From Dyella caseinilytica (GTDB lineage Bacteria; Pseudomonadota; Gammaproteobacteria; Xanthomonadales; Rhodanobacteraceae), in NCBI RefSeq assembly GCF_016865235.1, contig NZ_CP064030.1, positions 2,728,001 to 2,792,000 of the forward strand: 64,000 bases of DNA, written 5' to 3'. Position numbers and translations under genes: made by a program. A model generated the notes under the pieces. The model saw nothing but the letters and a program-made list of their open reading frames with translations. It had not been told where the DNA came from and made no database searches. Positions 8,835 to 17,207 of the stretch are shown one piece after another. Every line of letters begins with the position of its first letter. The first letter of the stretch is position 1.

Positions 8835-9923
8835 TCAGGTAATACGCGGTTTTATTTCGCCAACGTCGCCACACTGCGCACGGTGGCGCAAGGCGTGATC
8901 CATCAGCACCAGCGCCATCATCGCTTCCGCGATGGGCGTGGCACGGATACCGACGCAGGGATCGTGACGCCCCTTGGTGACCACGTCGACCAGCTGCCCG
9001 GCCAGATTCACGCTGTGACCGGGAATCAGGATGCTCGACGTTGGTTTGAGCGCGATCGACGCGCGCACCACCTGCCCCGTGCTGATGCCACCGAGAATGC
9101 CACCGGCATGATTGGACGTAAAGCCGTCCATCTGCATTTCATCGCGATGCTCGCTACCATGCTGGGCGACCGCAGCAAAACCGTCACCGATTTCCACGCC
9201 CTTGACGGCATTGATCGACATCAGAGCCGCCGCGAGATCGCCATCGAGCTTGCCATAGATGGGCTCACCCCAACCCGGCGGCACGCCCTCCGCCTCGACG
9301 TTCACGCGTGCACCGACTGAATTACCAGACTTGCGCAGCGTGTCCATGTATTTCTCCAGCTCCGGCACCTGGGCTTCGTGAGGCCAGAAGAACGGGTTCT
9401 GCTCGACGGCATTCCAATCGAAACCTTGCGGCACGATCTCGCCCAGCTGAGCCAGGTAGCCACGCACGCGCACGCCATAACGCTCGGCCAGCCATTTCTT
9501 CGCGATGACCGCCGCCGCTACGCGCATGGTGGTCTCACGCGCGGAGGAGCGTCCGCCACCACGCGGATCGCGGATACCGTATTTCTGCCAGTAGGTGTAA
9601 TCGGCATGGCCCGGACGAAAGGTCTCGGCGATATCGCCGTAATCCTTGCTGCGCTGGTCGGTGTTGCGGATCAACAGCGCGATCGGCGTACCTGTCGTAA
9701 GGCCCTGATACACGCCGGACAAGATTTCGACCTCATCGGCCTCACGGCGCTGCGAGGTATGACGGCTGCGCCCCGTGGCCCGGCGTTCGAGGTCAGTGCG
9801 GAACGCTTCCGCATCGATCGGCAGGCCCGGTGGGCAGCCGTCGATCACGCAACCGATGGCCGGACCGTGGCTTTCGCCGAAGGTGGTGACAGTGAAGAGC
9901 TTGCCGGTGGAGTTGCTGGACAC
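8835..9923 (-). CDS. aroC: Chorismate synthase AroC
   Basis: Converts 5-enolpyruvylshikimate 3-phosphate to chorismate, using reduced FMN as cofactor. Length 362 residues, as expected. Signature stretches visible are GESHGPAIGCVIDGCPPG at residues 16-33, the RGGGRSSARETTMR segment near 120-133, and SGNSVGARV near 200. The start is GTG at 9923, which matches the normal N-terminus. Chorismate feeds the trp genes in this window. In many gammaproteobacteria aroC follows prmB directly; here a GNAT gene lies between them. Confidence 0.98.
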   Translation of the reverse strand: MSSNSTGKLFTVTTFGESHGPAIGCVIDGCPPGLPIDAEAFRTDLERRATGRSRHTSQRREADEVEILSGVYQGLTTGTPIALLIRNTDQRSKDYGDIAETFRPGHADYTYWQKYGIRDPRGGGRSSARETTMRVAAAVIAKKWLAERYGVRVRGYLAQLGEIVPQGFDWNAVEQNPFFWPHEAQVPELEKYMDTLRKSGNSVGARVNVEAEGVPPGWGEPIYGKLDGDLAAALMSINAVKGVEIGDGFAAVAQHGSEHRDEMQMDGFTSNHAGGILGGISTGQVVRASIALKPTSSILIPGHSVNLAGQLVDVVTKGRHDPCVGIRATPIAEAMMALVLMDHALRHRAQCGDVGEIKPRIT

Positions 9924-10016
9924 GATAGAACCGATAGCGATAAGAGAGGACTGAGCGCTGACAGCGCCAGATTTCCCATCTTGCCACGCTTGAACGTTCT
10001 GCGCCGCAGCAACCGC

Positions 10017-10568
10017 TTAACGGCCAGTGTCAGTCAAAGCCCATTCGCGGGCCAGCAGCGCGAAGATCACGTCATCCACCCATTCATCACCCACTTTCAG
10101 ACTCTCCCGAAAATGCGCTTCCTGGCGCATGCCCAGCGAACGCAGCAACGCTGCACTGGCCAGATTGCGAGGGTCGATCGAGGCATGCACGCGACGTGCA
10201 TCCAGCGTGAGGAACAACCAGGTCAACAAGGCCTGCACCGCTTCACGCGCATAACCGTTACCCTGATGAACGGGGGCGATGGTGATGCCGAACTCATACG
10301 AGCCATCTGCCTCGGCCGGGATATGCAGACCGAGATCACCGATCAACGTGCCATCGGTGGACAGGCGAATGGCGAACTGCAGCCAGCTATCGGGAATGTC
10401 GAGCGAGGCTCGCTCCTGGGATGCGATGAAGTCGGAGGCCTCGTCGCGCGAAACCGGGCGCCAGCCTTGGTAGCGCGCCACCTCAGGATCGGAGCGATAG
10501 TGGAAAAGCATATCGGCGTCGTTTTCGCGAAGTGCGTCCAAACGCAGCCGTGTCGTGGTCAGTTCCAT
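10017..10568 (-). CDS. GNAT N-acetyltransferase, RimJ/RimL type
   Basis: Acetyl-CoA-dependent acyltransferase of 183 residues from ATG 10568 (a TTG one codon earlier is also open). It starts ELTTTRLRLDALRENDADMLFHY, typical of the RimJ/RimL branch that acetylates protein N-termini or small amines. The acetyl-CoA loop is degenerate (HQGNGYAREAVQALL, about 105-119) and is followed by the LDARRVHASIDPRNLASAALLRSLGM segment conserved in this branch. Substrate unknown. It is inserted between prmB and aroC, and its leader holds a two-copy 19-bp repeat. Confidence 0.88.
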   Translation of the reverse strand: MELTTTRLRLDALRENDADMLFHYRSDPEVARYQGWRPVSRDEASDFIASQERASLDIPDSWLQFAIRLSTDGTLIGDLGLHIPAEADGSYEFGITIAPVHQGNGYAREAVQALLTWLFLTLDARRVHASIDPRNLASAALLRSLGMRQEAHFRESLKVGDEWVDDVIFALLAREWALTDTGR

Positions 10569-10572
10569 CAAC

Positions 10573-10610
10573 TATTCCCAATAAACCTCAATATTCCGAA
10601 TAAACCTCAA
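10573..10610. repeat. Two tandem 19-bp copies upstream of the GNAT gene
   Basis: TATTCCCAATAAACCTCAA (10573-10591) is followed at once by a second copy differing at one base (10592-10610). The pair begins 5 bases upstream of the ATG at 10568, in the likely leader or promoter of the acetyltransferase gene. It may be replication slippage or a direct-repeat protein-binding site. Confidence 0.75.
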
Positions 10611-10618
10611 ACCGCATC

Positions 10619-10723
10619 CCGTCATCCCGGCGCAGGCCGGGACCCAGTGACTTTGGGTTTACCGAAAAGCTCCCCAGTGAAGAGTTTAAAGACGCTGGGT
10701 CCCGGCCTTCACCGGGACGACGG
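10619..10723. repeat. Palindromic intergenic repeat, GTCCCGGCC family
   Basis: A left arm at 10619-10647 and a right arm at 10695-10723 are imperfect reverse complements (core CCGGGACCCAG / CTGGGTCCCGG) around a 47-base loop. A related copy with the same ends lies at 51493-51606. Such REP/BIME-like elements are common between genes in xanthomonads. This one fills most of the gap between prmB and the GNAT gene. Confidence 0.8.
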
Positions 10724-10768
10724 AGTGGAAGCATTCGGAAAGGTCAGAAGCTTCCCTGCGAGTTCACA

Positions 10769-11758
10769 TCAACGCCGAGCGGCAGCCGTCTCGCGAATGA
10801 TCGCTGCATGCTCCACCAGCTCCCGCCGCTCCAGCGCAAACACGCCCATCTGGCCGACCTTGAACTCGATCCACACAAACGGCACTTCCGGCAGCAAGGC
10901 ATTGAGTGCGTGCTCGCTCTCACCCACTTCGACGATCAGCAGGCCGTCTTCCGTCAGGTAATCCGCCGCTTCGTCAAGAATGCGCAAGCAGATGTCGAGG
11001 CCGTCCTCGCCCGAGGTCAGACCGAGCTTGGGCTCGTGGCTGTATTCGCCCGGCAGCGCGGCGTATTCGTCTTCGGTGACGTAGGGCGGATTGGAGACGA
11101 TCAGGTCGTACTTACGCCCTTTCAGCCCACCAAACAGATCAGATTTGATGGCGTCCACGCGATCGCCCACGTGTTGGAAAGCCACGTTCTCGCGCGCCAG
11201 TGACAAGGCGTCGTCGCTGATATCAACGATATCGACCTGCCAGTGCGGGTTGTACTCGGCGATGGCGATGCCGATGCAGCCGGAACCGGTGCACAGATCC
11301 AGCGCGCGCTCGACATGGCGTCCATCCAGCCAGGGCGTGAACCCGGATTCGATCAATTCGGCGATCGGCGAACGCGGCACCAGCGCACGGCGGTCACTCT
11401 TGAACTTCAGCCCGGCAAACCAGGTTTCACCCACCAGATAGGCAACTGGCAGACGCTCGTTGATGCGCCGCTCGATCAGGTTGATCACGCGCAAGCGCTC
11501 TTCGGCGGTGAGCTTGCCGGCGCCGTAAGCCGGCGGAATGTCCGGCGGCAGGTGCAGGCTGGCCAGCACCAGGTGAGTCGCTTCATCGATCGGGTTGTCG
11601 TGGCTGTGGCCGAAGGTCAGCCCGGCAGCGGAGAAGCGGCTGGCACCGTAGCGGATAAAGTCGATGATCGAGGTGAGTTCGGCAGTCACGTAGGCACGGT
11701 CCGGCTTAGGGGCTGTGAAGTATAGCGACTGCTCGTCATTAGCCTCACGTTGATTCAT
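10769..11758 (-). CDS. prmB: Ribosomal protein L3 N5-glutamine methyltransferase PrmB
   Basis: SAM-dependent class I methyltransferase, 329 residues, that methylates a glutamine of ribosomal protein L3. The SAM-binding motif DLCTGSGCIGIA lies near residue 150, and the NPPY catalytic motif of glutamine methyltransferases is near 220. An N-terminal helical domain (about 20-100) contains the PrmB-like ATHLVLASLHLP segment, which separates it from PrmC. It is 25 bases downstream of a cupin gene on the same strand. Confidence 0.95.
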   Translation of the reverse strand: MNQREANDEQSLYFTAPKPDRAYVTAELTSIIDFIRYGASRFSAAGLTFGHSHDNPIDEATHLVLASLHLPPDIPPAYGAGKLTAEERLRVINLIERRINERLPVAYLVGETWFAGLKFKSDRRALVPRSPIAELIESGFTPWLDGRHVERALDLCTGSGCIGIAIAEYNPHWQVDIVDISDDALSLARENVAFQHVGDRVDAIKSDLFGGLKGRKYDLIVSNPPYVTEDEYAALPGEYSHEPKLGLTSGEDGLDICLRILDEAADYLTEDGLLIVEVGESEHALNALLPEVPFVWIEFKVGQMGVFALERRELVEHAAIIRETAAARR

Positions 11759-11783
11759 GCATTTGCCGCACGTCGCCGGCCCT

Positions 11784-12110
11784 TCAGGCCGCCTCGCCCC
11801 CGCTCGGTCCGTAGTACATCACCCAGGCGCTGAAGTCCTTGCTGAAGTCCTCGAAGTGGTGCGGCGTGCCAGCGGGCACGAACAACAGCTCGCCGGGGCC
11901 GAACGGCTGACGGGTGTCTCCGCACACAAAGTAGCCTTTGCCGGAAATCACCATGCACAGCTCGTCGCGACGATGCGGCGTTTGCCGGTCGATGCTGACC
12001 GGCTGGAACACCTCCACCTCCAGCGTGCCGTGCCTGAAAATGCCGACCGATGTCTTCCTGGCCTGGTCAAGCGCGGCCAGCGCGATGGCCGGGGTCATTC
12101 GTTGTTGCAT
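11784..12110 (-). CDS. Small cupin-domain protein
   Basis: A single-domain cupin of 108 residues. Motif 1 is recognisable as RRDELCMVISGKGYFVCG (about 47-64) and motif 2 as PGELLFVPAGTPHHFEDF (about 72-89). The metal-binding set is reduced: motif 1 has R-R-D-E instead of H-x-H, so metal binding is uncertain. A strong ribosome binding site (GGGGAGG) precedes the ATG. It is likely cotranscribed with prmB. Function unknown. Confidence 0.88.
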   Translation of the reverse strand: MQQRMTPAIALAALDQARKTSVGIFRHGTLEVEVFQPVSIDRQTPHRRDELCMVISGKGYFVCGDTRQPFGPGELLFVPAGTPHHFEDFSKDFSAWVMYYGPSGGEAA

Positions 12111-12164
12111 ATTGCCTCCCCGGAGGCGATCTCAGCCCCCATCCGAGAATCGCTTCCTTTTCCT

Positions 12165-12170
12165 TATACT
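12165..12170 (+). promoter_or_regulatory. Candidate -10 box directly before psd
   Basis: TATACT (5 of 6 to the sigma-70 consensus) ends six bases before the psd ATG. Transcription would begin at or next to the start codon, and no ribosome binding site is present. No good -35 hexamer is seen at 16-18 bases. The psd mRNA may be leaderless. Confidence 0.4.
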
Positions 12171-12176
12171 TGCCTG

Positions 12177-13022
12177 ATGACTTTCAAGGTATTCCTGCAA
12201 TACATCCTTCCCCATCGGGCGTTGTCACGCGTGGTCTACTGGGCTACACGCTGGACACTTACGCCGTGGAAGAACTTCCTCATCGGCCAGATCGTGCGCC
12301 GCTACCAGGTCGACATGACCGAAGCTGCACAACCCGATCCGTTCGCCTACCCACACTTCAATGCGTTCTTCACACGCAAGCTGCGCCCTGATGCCCGCCG
12401 TGCGGATCTGTCTCCCGCCGCCTTGCTTTCGCCGGCAGATGGACGCATCAGCCAAGCGGGCCCTATCGTCGACGGACGCATATTCCAGGCCAAAGGCCAG
12501 TCCTACACCGCCGCCGAATTACTGGGTGACGAAGCCGCCGCCACGCCGTATCGCAATGGCCGTTTCGTCACCATCTACCTCTCGCCACGCGACTACCACC
12601 GTGTGCACATGCCCCTGCGCGGCGAGCTGAAGGAAACGGTGCATATACCGGGCCGGATCTTCAGCGTGGCTCCGTTTGCGGTGGAGGCGATCCCGCGTCT
12701 GTTCGCGCGCAACGAGCGATTGGTCTGTCACTTCGACAGCGAACGCGGGCCGTTCGCCGTCGTCATGGTGGGTGCGATCCTGGTGTCCTCGGTGGCGACC
12801 GTGTGGGATGGATTGGTGATTCCACCCTATGCACCATCGATTCGCCGCAAGTCGTTTACAGGACAAAACATCTCGCTGGAACGCTTCAGCGAGATGGCGC
12901 GCTTCAACATGGGCTCCACCGTGATCATGCTGCTGCCCGAAGGCACCGCAGATCTGGATGACTTGATACCGCAGCAGGCGATCAAAGTTGGACAGCGATT
13001 AGGTGAACTGCATCACACTTAG
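12177..13022 (+). CDS. psd: Phosphatidylserine decarboxylase proenzyme
   Basis: Makes phosphatidylethanolamine from phosphatidylserine at the inner membrane. The 281-residue proenzyme is self-cleaved between Gly246 and Ser247 in the FNMGST motif, which leaves a 35-residue alpha chain with an N-terminal pyruvoyl group; the first motif residue is Met rather than the enteric Leu. Other conserved stretches are FNAFFTRKLRP (about 61), SPADGRI (about 86) and LSPRDYHRVHMPL (about 138, with the active-site histidine). Start ATG 12177 matches relatives; a longer open frame upstream overlaps the divergent cupin gene and is not coding. Confidence 0.96.
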   Translation: MTFKVFLQYILPHRALSRVVYWATRWTLTPWKNFLIGQIVRRYQVDMTEAAQPDPFAYPHFNAFFTRKLRPDARRADLSPAALLSPADGRISQAGPIVDGRIFQAKGQSYTAAELLGDEAAATPYRNGRFVTIYLSPRDYHRVHMPLRGELKETVHIPGRIFSVAPFAVEAIPRLFARNERLVCHFDSERGPFAVVMVGAILVSSVATVWDGLVIPPYAPSIRRKSFTGQNISLERFSEMARFNMGSTVIMLLPEGTADLDDLIPQQAIKVGQRLGELHHT

Positions 13023-13054
13023 TTCGTCAAAGCAGCTTCTTCGCTTAGCCCAGA

Positions 13055-13100
13055 GCGCCGAACTCTGACGCACATCGTCATTTTGTGACGTTTTCGGCGC
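13055..13100. other. Nested hairpin downstream of psd
   Basis: An outer 8-bp pair (GCGCCGAA 13055-13062 / TTCGGCGC 13093-13100) encloses an inner 5-bp pair (CGTCA / TGACG) with a TTTTG loop. It lies between psd and the next gene. There is no U-run, so it may be an mRNA 3'-end stabiliser or Rho-dependent end rather than a standard terminator. Confidence 0.45.
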
Positions 13101-13174
13101 AACCGTCTTGGACGGGCCGCTATCCTCCGCGCCTAACCCGCGCAGTCGTGCGGCACTGTCCAACGAGGGGTCTT

Positions 13175-13615
13175 ATGCAGATCGTCACCCGCCTGATCGC
13201 GATGACTCGCGCCCGGCAGTTGCAGCGCCAGTTCCAGCAGATTGAACGCAGCATCGCTTCGTTGCCCGCACGCACGCGTTCGCGTCTGGCCATCATGACG
13301 CTGCGGGAAATCGGCCAAGCCTCCAAGTGCGAATTCCCCCACCTGTACAGCACCGCGCCGGACCAGCGCTACGCACCATGGGGCCAGGGCACGGAAATCG
13401 GCTTCAGCCGCGCGCAATCGGAAAACCCCGAAGTTGCCCTGCGTGGCATCGCGCTATGGCTCGCCGTGGCCTATCACGAAACCAAGGAAACCCCGCATAC
13501 CAGCCTGCAACCACAGCATCGCCAGTTGCTGCGCGTATTGCGCGAACTGCGCGATGCCGGCAGTGAGCCGGCAGATGCCACGACGCAGTGGATGCGTTCC
13601 GGAGCCGCGGCGTAA
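13175..13615 (+). CDS. Conserved-looking hypothetical protein, 146 residues
   Basis: ATG at 13175 is preceded by GAGGGG at a suitable distance and gives a 146-residue soluble protein; the open frame extends upstream but without a good start. The N-terminal half is a basic helix (residues about 8-40, rich in Arg/Gln), followed by a mixed region and a second helical segment near 100-125. No signal peptide, membrane span or cysteine motif is visible. I do not recognise the family. Codon use is like that of its neighbours, so I take it as real. Confidence 0.7.
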   Translation: MQIVTRLIAMTRARQLQRQFQQIERSIASLPARTRSRLAIMTLREIGQASKCEFPHLYSTAPDQRYAPWGQGTEIGFSRAQSENPEVALRGIALWLAVAYHETKETPHTSLQPQHRQLLRVLRELRDAGSEPADATTQWMRSGAAA

Positions 13616-13651
13616 CAGCAGCCCCAGACTTGCGTCTCGACACGACCGCAG

Positions 13652-13789
13652 GGACGAGAAACGAGTAGCGAGGGCGTCAACGCCCAGACCTCCTCCTCAC
13701 AGAAGGAACGGTACTTGACGAGGCGACTTTGTAGCGGGCTCCAGGCGGCCGGCTATTAGGGGAGCACCCTCGCTGCTCGTCTCTCGTCC
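13652..13789. repeat. Long imperfect inverted repeat with 23-bp arms
   Basis: Positions 13652-13674 and 13767-13789 are reverse complements at 21 of 23 bases, around a 92-base loop. The element lies between the convergent unknown gene and mltD. It carries no open reading frame and no end sequence of a known transposon that I recognise. A small non-autonomous element or a folded 3' region is possible. Confidence 0.7.
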
Positions 13790-13799
13790 TCGCAACCCA

Positions 13800-13822
13800 C
13801 GTTGGGTCTCGCTGACCCAACG
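13800..13822 (-). other. Hairpin just downstream of mltD
   Basis: An 8-bp perfect stem, CGTTGGGT / ACCCAACG, with a 7-base loop lies 11 bases beyond the mltD stop on the minus strand. No T-run follows, so it is not a standard intrinsic terminator. The GTTGGG/CCCAAC core recurs in the hairpin at 45192-45216. Confidence 0.45.
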
Positions 13823-13833
13823 CGGCGACATCG

Positions 13834-15330
13834 CTAACGGCAGCTCGGCAGCTTCAGCACCTGCCCAACCTTCACATGATTGAACTTGAGGTTGTTCATG
13901 CGCGCCACCTGGGTTTCGCTCGAACAACTGACGTGGTTGCGCACAATGCTGCCGAGCGTATCGCCACGCCGGACGGTGTAGCGCACCACGGGATCGACCG
14001 CAGCCGGCGGCGGATCGGGGAATACCGGCACCACAGCGTTATGCAAGTCTGCCGCGAGAATCGGCCAGGGGCCGTTGACGCAACGCACCGCATACACCTG
14101 TTCCAGCGATTTGGGCACCTGCAGCGCTGTGCCGACAGGCTGTTCCTGTTGCGGATCGAGCTTCGGATTGAGATTGCGCAGGGTGCGGAACCAGCCGTCA
14201 GGCATGTCGTTGGCCGATCCCAGGCAAACTGTCAGCTCGGAAATTGACGCCGTACGCTTCAACGTAACGGTGCTGGTCAAGCCATCGACTTTCGGGAAGC
14301 GCAGGTTGTAGCTGTCCGGATGCAGGAACAACCACGCGGCCGCCAGCACAGACGGCACGTAATCGCGCGTTTCCTGCGAGACCTGGCCGTAGATGCGCGG
14401 ATCGTAGAAGCTCACCGACGTGTCATCGCCGACCAGACGCTTCATGCGCCCTTCTCCGCCGTTGTAGGCGGCCAGGGTGAGTTCGAGGTTGTCGTTGAAC
14501 ACCTTCAGCTGTTCGTCCATGTATTCGGCGTTGGCGCGCGCCGATTCGGAGGGATCGAAGCGGGTGTCAAAACCATCCTGATCGCTCAGGCCAAAACGCA
14601 AACCGGTGGCATACATGAATTGCAGCGGGCCCGCCGCGCCGGAACGCGACACAGCGTGGACCTTGCCGCCCGACTCCTTGGCCAGGATGCCGAACAGCAG
14701 CGCCTCGGGCAGTCCTTCCTGCTGGTACTTCGGCCACATCTCCTGGCGCAGGTATTGATAGTTCACGTACGCGTCCATCAGGTTGCCGCGCCATTGCGTC
14801 AACCACATCTCCAGTGCGGCTTTGACCGGTCCGTTCATCGCTATCAGCTCGGACAGCTGGTGGCCGCGCAGCAAGGTCACGCTGCGCTGAACCTCGGGCA
14901 CGCTGCCAGCAGCGCCTGCCTGCCCGGCTGCCACGGGAACGGAGGATGTCTCGCCGGTATCTTCTTCACCTTCGCCTGGCGTTTCGTCACCAATAAAGCT
15001 GCCATCCTTCAAGCGCAGCAGGTGATCAAACACCGAGAAGAAGCGCTGCGGATCGCAACCCGGCGTGTTGCCGCAACGCGCCGACGCGTCCTTGAGCTGA
15101 TCAAGTGCACCATCCAGGGTTTTCTGAGCCGCCTGCATATCGCCAGCGCGAGTCTGCTGCAGCGCCGTCTCGTAATTCTGGCTGGCCTGGTCGAGCTGGC
15201 TATAGAGTGCATTGACTGAAGCCGGCTCGGGCTTGGCCGCCTTGCTCCCCGACGCGCACGCCGCCAATTGCGCAAGCCCCGCGGCTATCAGAACCAGACG
15301 AAGGGATCGGGCAGCGGGACGATTCAGCAT
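13834..15330 (-). CDS. mltD: Membrane-bound lytic murein transglycosylase MltD-like lipoprotein
   Basis: Cleaves peptidoglycan glycan strands to 1,6-anhydro-muropeptides at the outer membrane. From ATG 15330 it has 498 residues. A lipoprotein signal ends in LAAC (about residue 25), an N-terminal helical region follows, then an SLT domain with the catalytic glutamate in LAKESGG (about 217) and the GAAGPLQFM and AAYNGGEGRM motifs, and a C-terminal LysM repeat (about 450-495, YTVRRGDTLGSIVRNH). An earlier in-frame start ten codons upstream would spoil the signal peptide. Only one clear LysM is seen; E. coli MltD has two. Confidence 0.93.
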   Translation of the reverse strand: MLNRPAARSLRLVLIAAGLAQLAACASGSKAAKPEPASVNALYSQLDQASQNYETALQQTRAGDMQAAQKTLDGALDQLKDASARCGNTPGCDPQRFFSVFDHLLRLKDGSFIGDETPGEGEEDTGETSSVPVAAGQAGAAGSVPEVQRSVTLLRGHQLSELIAMNGPVKAALEMWLTQWRGNLMDAYVNYQYLRQEMWPKYQQEGLPEALLFGILAKESGGKVHAVSRSGAAGPLQFMYATGLRFGLSDQDGFDTRFDPSESARANAEYMDEQLKVFNDNLELTLAAYNGGEGRMKRLVGDDTSVSFYDPRIYGQVSQETRDYVPSVLAAAWLFLHPDSYNLRFPKVDGLTSTVTLKRTASISELTVCLGSANDMPDGWFRTLRNLNPKLDPQQEQPVGTALQVPKSLEQVYAVRCVNGPWPILAADLHNAVVPVFPDPPPAAVDPVVRYTVRRGDTLGSIVRNHVSCSSETQVARMNNLKFNHVKVGQVLKLPSCR

Positions 15331-15513
15331 ATCGGCAATACACCTGCAATGAAGGCGCAACCATAACGGGCAGCGCGGCCAGACTCAAACAACTTCTTTC
15401 GGCGCCGCTACAATGCGTCACCGGACGACACCTTTCGCGCCAACGTCCCGACACGTCTCTCGTCCCACACCGAAATCTCATTCATTTCGCAGCAAACGGC
15501 CTCTCGCATCACC

Positions 15514-16017
15514 ATGACCCGCTGGCGTCCACCCGCTCCACGCTCCACCGCCATCATCACGCGCGAGGGCTTCGAAAAGCTCAAGAGTGAGCTGGACCAC
15601 CTGTGGCACACACTGCGCCCGGAAGTGGTGAAAGCACTCGCCGCCGCCGCGGCTGAAGGCGACCGCTCGGAGAACGCGGAGTACACCTATCGCAAGAAGC
15701 AACTTGGCGAGATCGATCGTCGCGTGCGCTACCTCAGCAAGCGCATTCCCTCGTTGAAGGTGGCCGAAGGCGCGCCCTCCGATCGCGGGACAGTGTTTTT
15801 CGGCGCCGTGATCGAGCTGGAAAATATCGACAGCGGCGACACGCTGCGCTATCGCATCGTCGGTCCAGACGAAACGGACGCCAAACGCGGCTGGATCAGC
15901 ATCGACTCCCCGCTGGCCCTCGCCGTGATGAAGAAAAAGCTGGACGACGAGTTCGAGGCCGAACTGCCCAGCGGGCGGACCCGTTTCGCCGTGATTGCCG
16001 TCGAATACCCCGAATAA
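15514..16017 (+). CDS. greB: Transcription elongation factor GreB
   Basis: Rescues backtracked RNA polymerase by stimulating cleavage of the nascent RNA. The 167-residue protein has an N-terminal coiled coil (about 15-85) with the tip motif GDRSENAEY, containing the acidic residues (Asp and Glu near residues 49 and 52) that coordinate magnesium at the polymerase active site. The C-terminal FKBP-like domain ends ALAVMKKKLDDEFEAELPSG. The RSENAEYTYRKKQLGEIDRR stretch separates GreB from GreA. It is divergent from mltD. Confidence 0.96.
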   Translation: MTRWRPPAPRSTAIITREGFEKLKSELDHLWHTLRPEVVKALAAAAAEGDRSENAEYTYRKKQLGEIDRRVRYLSKRIPSLKVAEGAPSDRGTVFFGAVIELENIDSGDTLRYRIVGPDETDAKRGWISIDSPLALAVMKKKLDDEFEAELPSGRTRFAVIAVEYPE

Positions 16018-16153
16018 GCACCGCTCCGCTTCCCGCACCCACCCATCCGTTTCTTGCGCGAACCCTTCGCCGGGTGTCAACCAACCCCGTTTCGACACGT
16101 TTCTGTCTCGAAACTTACACGTTGGCGCCTCGCACGGGGAAGCGGTTCCGTAA

Positions 16154-17122
16154 ATGTCAGCCCATCCACAACGTCCCAGGGCATTGCTCATCCTGGGTAT
16201 GCATCGCAGCGGAACGTCCGCTGTCACGCGCGTCGTCAATCTGCTTGGCGCCAATATCGGTAAAAACATCCTGCTGCCTGGACATGGCAACTCGGAAGGC
16301 TTCTGGGAGCACTTCGAAGCCGTCCATGTCGATCACGATATGCTGCTGGCATTCGGGCACACCTGGTTCGACATTCGGCGTCTGCCTGCGGATTGGCAGC
16401 AACAAGCCGCCGGCCGGGAAGCGCTTGAGCGCATCAAGGGCATTATTCAAAAAGAATTCGTCGGTCAGCCGCTGGTGGCGATCAAAGATCCACGCATGTG
16501 CCTGACCGCACCGCTGTGGATCGAGGCGTTCGAAGCCGCTGGCTTCGAGGTGCAGTGTTTGTTCGTAGTGCGCGACCCCAGGGAAGTGGCCGATTCACTG
16601 CAGGCGCGCGAAAAATGGCCGCGCGAGCCGATCTTCCTGCTGTGGGCGCACTACATGATGGAAGCCATGCTGGCGACCCGTCAGTGCAAACGTTCACTGA
16701 TCACCTACGATCAATTGCTCGATGACTGGCGTGGCACCCTGCACCGCGTCACCAGCGAGCTGCAACTAGCGTGGCCACGCGGCGAGGATGCGACAGCATC
16801 CGATATTGATGCTTTCCTGCACAAAGGCCACCGCCACCACACCGCGGCAGGCGACATCGGCGCCAAAGACTCCGCCAAGGATATGCCGCCCTTTGTGGCG
16901 GAGTTCTACGCAGACTGCCTTGCTGTGGCCAATGGCCACGACGATTGGAGCAAACTGGACGAAGCCGCCCTCACCTTGCGCAAGATCTCGGATCTTTTCA
17001 CGCCCCATCTGGACAATTTAGCGACCCAGCACGAGGTTGCGCAAAATCAGCTGACAGCAAAAGTACAGGCGTTCGAGAATCTGTTGAAGACCATCGTCTC
17101 AAACATTCAGCCGAAGTCCTGA
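16154..17122 (+). CDS. PAPS-dependent sulfotransferase-family protein
   Basis: A 322-residue cytosolic protein with a P-loop-like 5'-phosphosulfate-binding motif GMHRSGTS (15-22) and a 3'-phosphate-binding motif VVRDPREVADS near residue 140. Both are hallmarks of the sulfotransferase fold; donor would be 3'-phosphoadenosine 5'-phosphosulfate. Acceptor is unknown, possibly a surface polysaccharide. The last 50 residues (about 270-320) look like a coiled coil. It is a monocistronic gene between greB and DUF3025, with no other polysaccharide genes near. A role as a non-sulfotransferase P-loop protein cannot be excluded. Confidence 0.82.
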   Translation: MSAHPQRPRALLILGMHRSGTSAVTRVVNLLGANIGKNILLPGHGNSEGFWEHFEAVHVDHDMLLAFGHTWFDIRRLPADWQQQAAGREALERIKGIIQKEFVGQPLVAIKDPRMCLTAPLWIEAFEAAGFEVQCLFVVRDPREVADSLQAREKWPREPIFLLWAHYMMEAMLATRQCKRSLITYDQLLDDWRGTLHRVTSELQLAWPRGEDATASDIDAFLHKGHRHHTAAGDIGAKDSAKDMPPFVAEFYADCLAVANGHDDWSKLDEAALTLRKISDLFTPHLDNLATQHEVAQNQLTAKVQAFENLLKTIVSNIQPKS

Positions 17123-17207
17123 GTGCGATATCGGCAAACATCATCCCCGTCATCTTTGCCCCTGCTGCACTTCGATCGCGCAGCCAACATCGCTATCGAG
17201 CGACCAC

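Noticed and set aside
9378..10961. Plus-strand frame of 527 codons across aroC and the GNAT gene
   Set aside because: It spans two well-supported genes on the other strand and an intergenic repeat, so it cannot be one protein.
11757..12176. N-terminal extension of psd by 140 codons
   Set aside because: It is antisense to the cupin gene; PSD relatives start at the MTFKVFLQYILPHRAL segment.
15478..16290. Minus-strand frame antisense to greB
   Set aside because: GreB on the plus strand is certain; the antisense frame has no domain or start signals.
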